Origin: Tetranychus cinnabarinus | Taxonomy: Eukaryota > Arthropoda > Arachnida > Trombidiformes > Tetranychidae | Direction of reading: 5' to 3' | NCBI GenBank assembly: GCA_022266195.1 | Contig: WHVY01000003.1 | Span: 5,022,001-5,086,000, forward strand | DNA: 64,000 nucleotides | Shown: piece by piece, positions 55,988 to 64,000 of the stretch | Layout of the letters: every line of letters starts with the position of its first letter | Position numbering within the stretch: the stretch's first letter is position 1 | Position numbers and translations under genes: made by a program | The notes under the pieces: generated by a model | Told to the model about the DNA's origin: nothing | Seen by the model: only the letters and a program-made list of their open reading frames with translations | Database searches by the model: none

Positions 55988-58900
55988 TCAGACTCCATAA
56001 TTAGTCGCTAATCTCTCCTTCAACATTGCTGGGAATTGCTCAGCAAATCGGTTCCAGTTCTCTTCGCCAATTTGATTTTTGAAGCCATGGAGAATCTAAG
56101 ACGAAAGATTAGAGATTAATATTAAATATCATATTTGTTTTGCGATAAGGCCAAGGGTCGTCCACAATGATAAAAAAACAAAATCAAACATTGATTAACA
56201 ATAACAGTTTGATAAAATATTAACTTAATCTTATAATCAAACATCGCTAATTACCTCGTTAAACATAGCTTTCAGGTCTGGTTTGGGGCTATTCCAAGAA
56301 GCTACAGCATCACAGAAATACATGAATTCTTGTACAACTCCTCCAGGATTAGCGCCTATCATGGCACAAACACCACGAAAAGCAGAATCTTTTTCCTCGT
56401 TATCGCGTATATGACGAAGTGAAATACACCTACAATAGAAAAAGAGAGAAGTTGTTTAAAAACTTATGAAAGGGAAAAAGACGGAAAGGATAAAGATGAA
56501 AGAGAGGGATAAATATTTTGAGGAAGCGCAATAAAGAAAAAGAGTAAAAAGAAGTAAAATTCAAGTTAAATTTACAGACCAGGGGCGAATAAACTGTTGT
56601 AAATGAGGAGCGACTTCTTCAGGACATACCAAGCCAAGACGGCCAATTGTAATGGCTTTTGTTCAGTAACATTCAGTATTTTTAAACATGTATTGTGTAT
56701 TTTTGAAAGTGTGGATGAATTTTAAAGTATATGTGATGTATGGAATTTGGTGTTTTTTTTATGATTTGATTTTTTAGTTGGATGGATGTGGCAGTGATGG
56801 GTTTATGCATAAGTCAAATTAATTTGATAAATTAAAATGAAATTGATTCACAACACATGGAAGTAATTGTGTGAAAACGGGATGTAGGCGGACAAAAAAA
56901 TGTCAAGAGAAGAAAGAAAGAGAAAAAAGAAACAAAATAAGGTAAATAATGCTGAATAACTTCGCGTAACTCTTTTGAGAATCTTTTTCTTGGCTAAAGC
57001 TCTGAAAGGTTAAAATACTTTCAATTGGATAAAATAATAAAGGCAAATTATCTCATATATCTAACTATTGAAAAAATACAAACCTGTATTTTCTAAGAGA
57101 GTTTTTGGTGTATCAGGTTGGTTAATAATAGCAATCAACTGAGGTAAAACAATTTGGGTGTAGGATTTCATCTCTGGTCCCATCTTAACTGCCATCTCTC
57201 CAATGGCCCAAGCAGCATTGTTACAGACAGAAATAAACTCAGGTTTTAAGTTTTGGGCGAGTATAGGTAAAAATTGAGCTATGGATAAACAGAAAGGAAA
57301 TACATTAATCCAAATGATGAAGCCGTGAGAAAGCTAATTGATTGGGAAAAATTGTCAGACAGTACGAATACTCATGCAGACTCATAGTTCAATAAATTGA
57401 ATCATCGCAATAGATATCATCATTCAAAGTTTCTCAATCAAAAAATAAAAAAGATAATTTCTTACGTGTAAGAGGTTTAACGTGTTGGAAACAAGCCTTT
57501 GTAAGATCTCCTAACAAAGCAAAAGAACTTTGTCTAACATCAGGTAAAGGATCCTTAAGATAAAAAATAAAACCATTAGAAGTGTTGGTAATTGAACGTA
57601 AACGAGAAGATGAATGTTATTTGAACTTACTTGCATACATTGGTGTAGAAGAATCATTACATTACTACAAGAAATCAACTGACCAAACTCTGCAGCACCA
57701 TTTAAACCTTCAGCCAGACCACTCAATAGATCAAGCGCAACTATCATGAAATCCTTGTTTGGTGGGTCGAAATGATCAGGATGAGATACATTAGCCTGTA
57801 ATGGATAAGATGAAGATAAAATAAAGAATTACTCACATGAAAAAATAAATGGAATTTTTTGAAACTTACTATGGCTTGATTAAGAGTTTGTTCTACAAGG
57901 GATAGACATCGCTTGAAAACTGGTTCACAATATGGTAAAAAGCCATTCTGTAAAGCTGTCGCAACACTGGATAGACACTACATTAAAAAATTCATAAGAT
58001 GAACATAGATTAATTTACGTGAATTTAAAAAACGGTAGCAAAAAACAAATTACCTACCTCAAGTAATGGAGAAAGACCTCGATCATCATCCTTTAATGAA
58101 TTCCATTTATGTATCAAGGGTGGCATCAGTAGATTAATGTACTCGGGTTTATTCAAATGATGACCAACTGAGTCCGCAAGTGTACCGATGGCATCATAAA
58201 GGATGAGTAAATTTTTATGCTAAGTGATAAAATAAACAAGCCCATTTTTAAAATAAAAATTTCTCCATAGATTTAATGAAAAGAAATAACAAACCTGATA
58301 TTTATTAAATGCAAAGACCAAAGTTTCCAGAATGAACCCTAAATAAGGTACTAATTCTGTGCAAGCTTCTTCCTCCAAAGTAGCAAATGCGCTACAAGCT
58401 GCTTCCTGTACTCTTTTATTGGCGTCTAAGATACGTTTGAGAAGCTAGTAAGGTGGAATAAGGTGGAATAAATTATAATTAATATTCTATTATAGGGGGG
58501 AAACATTTTAAGCATACTTCTGTCATCAGAGGCCTAAGATATTTGTCATGAGGTTGACCCACAACCCAATGTGAATATCTACTGAGGGTCCAACATGTTA
58601 TAGATCTGACCAACGCTTTCTTGTCACTTAGGCACGTAATGAGATAAGGTACGAGTTGGCTTAGATGTGGTATCATACCAGTCATACACCCTGCAAATAA
58701 GAAGCAATATTATAATATTTGAACGATAAAGTATTTACATTAGTTCAAATGTACCTTCAGCGATTGCCCCCAGTGCAAGAACAGCAGACTCTTTGATTTC
58801 CCAGCTTTGATGAAACAATGTTTCCCTTAATATAGGAAGAACTACAGGTAAAAGATCATCACGGAAGACACCGGCAAGAACATCAAGAGCTGCGGCTGAA

Positions 58901-60324
58901 CATTTTCTTAGATTCCATTCTGAGACATGTCCATCACTATCATCATCATCACCATCATCGTCGTCGTCAGAATCAGCGTCATCGTTTCCGTCATCGTTGT
59001 GTTTTTGTGTATGAGTTTTTGATCGATGAAATCTGGGTTTAATGTCTTCTTCTTTATCTGGTATCATTTCATCTTCTTCTACATCACCTTTCAAAAGGAT
59101 TATGTCTAACTGAGAATATTTCATTCGTCGCATTAAAATAGGTACCAAACGGGGTAAATGTTGACTTAAGACTTCTTTACATATAGGTTGTTCAGCTAAA
59201 TTCAACCAAAATTCACAAGCTTCTAGAGCAACTATTTCATCCGGATCCTGACTCCTTAACAGCATGTACTATATGGGTTAAATAAAAGTACAAGATAACA
59301 TAAGTTATTGTCAGTCGATTAAGGATTGTCAAAAAATGAAATATAAAACAATTCAACAAATTTCATATCGAATGTGAAAATTAATCTCCTTTTCTGGTCT
59401 GAACGGCTATGTCATGAAATCTACATAGACGGGCGATTAGAAAAGGGGCACAAAGAAACAAACAGAATAATTGTCATGATATTTTAATTACCTCTACAAT
59501 GCTATGAATATGTGGTATCAATCGGTCAATTTTAACTTCCAGTAGCATGACTAGAGCTCGACAAACGTTCTTCCTAACTTCAGGTTCTTCATCAGTGGCC
59601 AAATGAAAAAGATTCTAAAATTGAGGAGAAGAAAAGTTAAATAAATAACAAAAAAAATATCTAGTGAAAAGGTTACCTCTAAGAACGTGTCGATGTGAGC
59701 CATTAGTGATGAACTTCTAATCATGATGAATTGATTGACACAAGATATGGCATGAGCACGGATTTTAGGATTTACGTGACGAAAAAATTGGAGGAACTTT
59801 GGTATTAAGAAATCTAATGGTCTATTGGTTGTATCAGCGTCCAAGGCTTCCGCCATATCTTCACATATTTTATGCAAGGCACTAAATGCACCTTCACATG
59901 TGGCATAGTTTTCTGAATCGAGCATCATACATAGCCTAGGTAAAAGTTCAGGCCAACTGGACAATTCACCTTTTGATGCTATTGTTGTAATGAGGATACC
60001 ACTGGTGGCTCTGATTAATGGATATTGATCGGCAATGCTGTTGAGACATTCTGCTTTCACATATTCAGTTACTTCTCGGGGAAATTCGTACCAATGAGCC
60101 TTTAAACTATTTTTTAATATGAGACCACTCAAAGATCTCGTTGCCTCATCTTCAGTTGTAAGTTTAGTAAGAATGAATACTAGATAATTGCAAAAATCTG
60201 GACAATTATTTAACTCTTCCAGCCTCTGTTGAACAGCTCTTTGGGTTTGAGAGTCCGGTGATTGGGATTCTTTGAGCAATTGAAGGATCTGCTGGATGCC
60301 GTCTTGAGCCGGAGTCCAAGCCAT
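55988..60324 (-). CDS. TNPO1: Transportin-1 (karyopherin beta-2)
   Basis: Thirteen exons: 59677-60324, 59492-59614, 58755-59268, 58518-58690, 58295-58444, 58058-58219, 57870-57977, 57631-57795, 57466-57553, 57084-57278, 56580-56655, 56255-56429 and 55988-56095. They join exactly in frame to 894 residues (human 898). HEAT repeats run throughout, with near-identical blocks such as GIQQILQLLKESQSPD, TRSLSGLILKNSLKAH, LEACEFWLNLAEQPICKEVL, SDKKALVRSITCWTLSRY and EFISVCNNAAWAIGEM. The H8 acidic loop is present (GNDDADSDDDDDGDDDD), preceded by RPRFHRSKT and followed by WNLRKCSAAALDVLAG. It imports PY-NLS cargoes such as hnRNPs and ribosomal proteins; RanGTP acting through the acidic loop releases cargo. 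The exon-11 donor is unusual (GTCTGT). It was chosen because it alone restores the conserved RPWC codon. Tail to tail with RAD23. Confidence 0.96.
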
Positions 60325-61588
60325 TATCGAATTTAAATTTCACTAGCACCAGATAAAAGGGGAGGAAAAGGTGAGAAGAGAGAAAAAGAAGTAGAAAACC
60401 GTGGAGCAGCCACCACCACCACAAACCAGCAGTACAAACCTGTCAGCTTCAACAAGCAGGGAAGAAATAAAGCAGACAAAATGAAAAAAACTAGAAATAT
60501 AGGAAATAAATACAAAGTACAATAAATAGTTTAGTTAAATTTTCAAATAAATGATGAAGACCAAAGGAAATGGACTCATCAACAAAAAATCAATCAACAA
60601 AAAGATGTTGGATGATTTCTGGAAATATTCACAGATTCTTATTGCGAATGTTTGCAACTAATGAAGATGGTCTTAGTTACCCAGGCGGCTGGTTACCAAT
60701 AACTAATACCGGCGGTTACTTCAACCGAGTTAAATTCTGAATCGGAAACAATACCTAAAATATTTTATTATTTCAATAGATTTACGTCTATCTGATGATT
60801 GATGTGAATTGATCAGAAAAAAATCTAGTTCACTCAATTGTGACGTTAACAATTGTCTTCAAATTTCTTGTTAGCTTTTATTGTAACTTATACAGTTAAT
60901 TGTGTTTAACAAGAAACAATGTGATACTGGTCGAGTAGTTAATTAAAGCTAAATTTGACCTTAAATTGAGATTCCCATACAAAGAAGAGATTTTTTTGTT
61001 GTAAAATGTTTAATTAATGAGTAAATTAATAAATAAACTCTTGAATCTCAAATGCTTCTCCCAATCTGTATCAAGTATGTCTTACAAGTGCATTTTAAAT
61101 ATTAATTAAACCACATGAACAAAGCCGCAATTTACATATTTGTACACTTTTTATAAGCTTCAATAACCGAACCGGTTATACCGGCTTCTGGTTGCTGAAA
61201 ATTCAAGATGTTTCAGTTCATTGTACGGTATGAACCAGAATTTTTTTTTCATGTTACGCACAGTCAATAGAGACTGGACACATAACTATTAATACTCAGC
61301 TGCATAAGCAACTCTGAAAATACCGTTCAACCTCATGTTACTCTTTCTTTTGATCATTGATGGCAACAAATTTTAATATTCAATTTGCAATTACTCGCTA
61401 CCGATTTTAGATAACAATTAATACAAAATGTAACTTGGTTTACACAAAATAGCTTATTCCAGAATCAAAAGCTACATGTTATTACTAGATTTTTTATTTG
61501 AGAATTATTTAATTTGAGTTGGAAGATCCCAAATTGAGTAAATCTGCCGAGAGAATCTGAGTTATTTTAAACAGCCATGTGGTTGGTA
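60325..61588. other. Intergenic region between transportin and aldehyde dehydrogenase
   Basis: This 1.3-kb stretch lies between the TNPO1 start and the ALDH stop. AT-rich apart from short GC-richer segments near 60400 and 60690. No gene or clear repeat is seen. Confidence 0.5.
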
Positions 61589-63847
61589 CTAAGCATTCTT
61601 CTGGGGAATTTTGACAATGACCTGAAATGAACGAAAAGACAGTTTAAGAAACTTACAGAACTTAAAGAATTATAGAAATATTACCGATTTGACTTCTGTA
61701 TAATCTTTGATTGCATCTTCGCCTCTGTAAATAAAAGAAAATAAATTAGAAATACAAATTACAGAATACGAAGAGTGTATCGATGATATTTTATGTAATT
61801 ACAATTCTCTTCCAAATCCGGACATTTTGTAGCCTCCAAAAGGTGTTTGAGTGGTATTGGCGTCGTAGCAATTGATCCATACTGATCCAGATTGTACAGA
61901 TTGAGCAAAAGTTAACGCTTTATCAATATCATAAGTTAAAATTCCTGCTCCTAATCCATATTTCGATGCATTGCATCGTTCAATAACCTCTTCAAGGGTT
62001 GAAAATTTTAAAATTGATTGAACAGGTCCGAAAATTTCTTCTTTAGCGATAGCCATATGATCCTCAACATCAGCAAATACAGTTGGTTCAACAAAGAAGC
62101 CTTTCTCTCCAATTCTTTTTCCTCCAGTCATAAGTTTGGCTCCTTCTTTAACTCCCATTTCAACCATTTTCAAAATCTTTTCCATCTGTTGTTGACTGAT
62201 TTGTGGACCATGCTGAGTACTTTCAGAGAATGGATCGCCGACGATTCGTTCTTTTGCTAACTGAACACTTTTAGCAACAAATTCATCATAAATTGACTCA
62301 TGGACATAAGTACGAGTACCTTAAAAAAATATAAGATGAAGTTGATGAAAATTATTCGATGGAATACTGAAAAGATGCTAACATAACATGAAAATAAGAT
62401 TGGCTTACCAGCACAACAATTTTGTCCCATATTTGTGAATACAGCATTGTGTCCAATCTGTGCAGCTTGCGAAACTTGAAGAAAAACCAACTAATTATTG
62501 AAAAAACCACAATATGATCAAAAAGTATTTATAATTTACCATCAAAATCATTAAAAATCACAAGAGGACTTTTTCCTCCAAGCTCTAAAGTAACTCTTTT
62601 AATATTAGAAATCCCTGCTCCTTGCAAGACTAACCTTCCAACATCAGTTGAACCTGTGAACAAATTATATTAAATTAGAATTGCTTATTATTAACTTGCA
62701 TTAAATTTTCTTTTTTCACCTGTGAAGCAAACTTTATCGATATCAGGATGTTGTACAATTGCTGATCCAGCCTCTGGTCCATAACTTGGTACGACATTAA
62801 TTACTCCTGGAGGAAATCCAGCTTCAACAGTAAGAGATGCACAGTACAGTGCGGTCAACGGGGTCATATCAGAAGGTTTAAGGACAATCGTATTTCCGGC
62901 TGCCAAACATGGAGCCCATTTCCAAGCTATCATCATGATTGGGTAATTCCACTAATAATCAAGTGATTAAAAATATTGCAGGAAATTTTATGAAAATTCA
63001 AACTAACCGGAATGATCTGTCCACAAACACCAATTGGTTCAGCTCTTGTAAAGGCAAATAATGGTCCATCTTTTAATCAATAGACAGAAAAAAATTATGA
63101 TGGGAAATATTCAAAAAGAATCAAAAATCTCACCAGCGGGTATTGTTTTTCCATGTATTTTATCAGCCAAACCAGCATAATATCGGAAAACGCAGGCTGA
63201 TGCCTCGATATCTCCAATCGCATCATTCAATGGTTTACCATTGTTTAAAGTTTCTAGTTTCTAATAATGTAAGCAAAGTTATTACTGTAATGGACAATGA
63301 AATCAGACTGAAAACAAACAATTGTTACTGTCTTCAAAAAGCCCAATCATACATTAAGAATAATTGTGTTGAAAAATGAAGTCAAACTTAATTTAAGGAT
63401 GAATTTAACTCACAGCTAGAGATAATTTTTCTCTTTCCAATAAATCAGCAAATTTATAAAGCAATAGACCCCGAGCGGAGCTATCCATAGTTCGCCATGT
63501 TGAGCCTAACTTGAATGCTTGTCGTGCTGCCTTCACCGCTTTGTCAATATCCTCCTAAATATGAAATCACATTTTAACTTGGGAACAGTTAAACACACAC
63601 AAGAAATCATACTTTGCCTCCTTTCTCGACAGAAGCAATCTTTCTTCCATCAATTGGACAGATAACATCAAATGAAGAGCCATGAGTGGCAGTACACCAT
63701 TCATTGTTAATAAAAATCTGTGAAAAATAGTAATCGAGATGAAATAGATTTAAATTTCTGAATTTAAATTTGAAAATAAATTTAGCAAAAAAATTGTCAT
63801 CGATAACTTACCTTAGTGTATTTTATGGTTGAAATAGCTTGATCCAT
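61589..63847 (-). CDS. ALDH: NAD-dependent aldehyde dehydrogenase, class 1/2
   Basis: Eleven exons: 63812-63847, 63613-63717, 63414-63554, 63134-63260, 63008-63069, 62720-62951, 62540-62653, 62409-62474, 61803-62319, 61685-61724 and 61589-61621. They join in frame to 490 residues. Catalytic Glu is in TLELGGKSP (E258) and the nucleophile in GQNCCAG (C292, the family's Cys302). NAD-site motifs include IPWNYPIMM, KPSDMTPLTAL and FTGSTDVGR. EEIFGPVQ and SGFGRELGEDAIKDYTEVKS close the protein. The short N-terminus (MDQAISTIKYTKIFINNEW) has no clear mitochondrial presequence, so it is more ALDH1-like (cytosolic). Substrates may be retinal or general aliphatic aldehydes; this is not decided by sequence. 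The exon-8 acceptor (CTTCAAG) was chosen over an upstream AG because it keeps the frame. Confidence 0.95.
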
Positions 63848-64000
63848 AATGTGACAGGCAGTTTTAGTTATTAACACTTCAACCAATGATTTTTATAGAC
63901 ACAATTAATGGCAAAATTTACGATTACGAATGATAATTCTATGATTGAAATATCAAATTAATTGCCTCATTAAAACAGATTGTCACAATAAACCTATTGA
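63848..64000. other. 5' flank of the aldehyde dehydrogenase gene
   Basis: Short AT-rich upstream stretch at the window edge; probably 5' UTR and promoter of the minus-strand ALDH gene. No specific motif can be supported. Confidence 0.4.

Noticed and set aside
61800..63300. Plus-strand ORFs over ALDH introns and exons
   Set aside because: No domains; they overlap well-supported ALDH exons on the other strand.
1..64000. CRISPR arrays, rRNA, tRNA or bacterial operons
   Set aside because: No regularly spaced repeats, rRNA-like blocks or tRNA cloverleafs were recognised by eye; spliced genes show this is nuclear eukaryotic DNA. A tRNA scan could not be run.

Overview
The window is nuclear DNA from a compact, AT-rich animal genome. 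Genes sit close together on both strands, most introns are 50-150 bases with GT-AG ends, and the proteins are metazoan: laminin alpha, Rab10, ING, taxilin, transportin. A juvenile-hormone-acid methyltransferase-like gene, a laminin alpha of the fly LanA (alpha-3/5) type and CCTAA-type (TTAGG) telomere-like DNA point to an arthropod. The small introns and a divergent mitochondrial EF-Tu with a longer C-terminus would fit a mite or other small chelicerate. That placement is inference; no species call is possible from sequence alone.

Layout. 0.4-1.7 kb (-): JHAMT-like methyltransferase. 4.2-4.9 kb (-): Rab10. 6.2-7.2 kb (-): ING4/5 PHD protein. 8.3-10.1 kb (-): ITFG1/TIP-like membrane protein. 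10.8-11.1 kb: a small inverted-repeat transposon with a perfect 8-bp target duplication. 13.2-14.2 kb (-): five-exon MCRIP/FAM195 gene. 15.7-16.3 kb (-): small unrecognised acidic-tailed protein. 16.8-18.4 kb (-): divergent mitochondrial EF-Tu. 20.8-36.5 kb (+): complete five-exon laminin alpha (3,673 residues). Its intron 1 holds a decayed tandem duplicate of the EF-Tu/laminin-5' region, and its intron 4 holds a foldback element. 37.0-39.9 kb: a second, larger copy of that foldback element. 40.7-43.0 kb (-): taxilin. 44.8-45.7 kb (-): SLC25A35-type mitochondrial carrier. 46.5-53.0 kb (+): an open, apparently young non-LTR retrotransposon with three ORFs. 53.4-56.0 kb (+): RAD23. 56.0-60.3 kb (-): transportin-1, tail to tail with RAD23. 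61.6-63.8 kb (-): class 1/2 aldehyde dehydrogenase.

The host genes are unrelated housekeeping, matrix and signalling functions with no operon logic. Functional themes are membrane traffic (Rab10, taxilin), basement membrane (laminin; Rab10 traffic is linked to matrix secretion in flies), nuclear import and proteasome shuttling (transportin, RAD23), mitochondrial translation and transport (EF-Tu, SLC25A35), and retinoid/terpenoid or hormone-type metabolism (JHAMT-like, ALDH). Gene models were built by hand from splice signals and reading-frame continuity. Every multi-exon CDS closes in frame, except that the small gene at 15.7 kb may lack a 5' exon. The most unusual material is the modular foldback family, the three-ORF retroelement with a possible intron in its first ORF, the small transposon with a telomere-like core, and the atypical EF-Tu with its shattered antisense copy.
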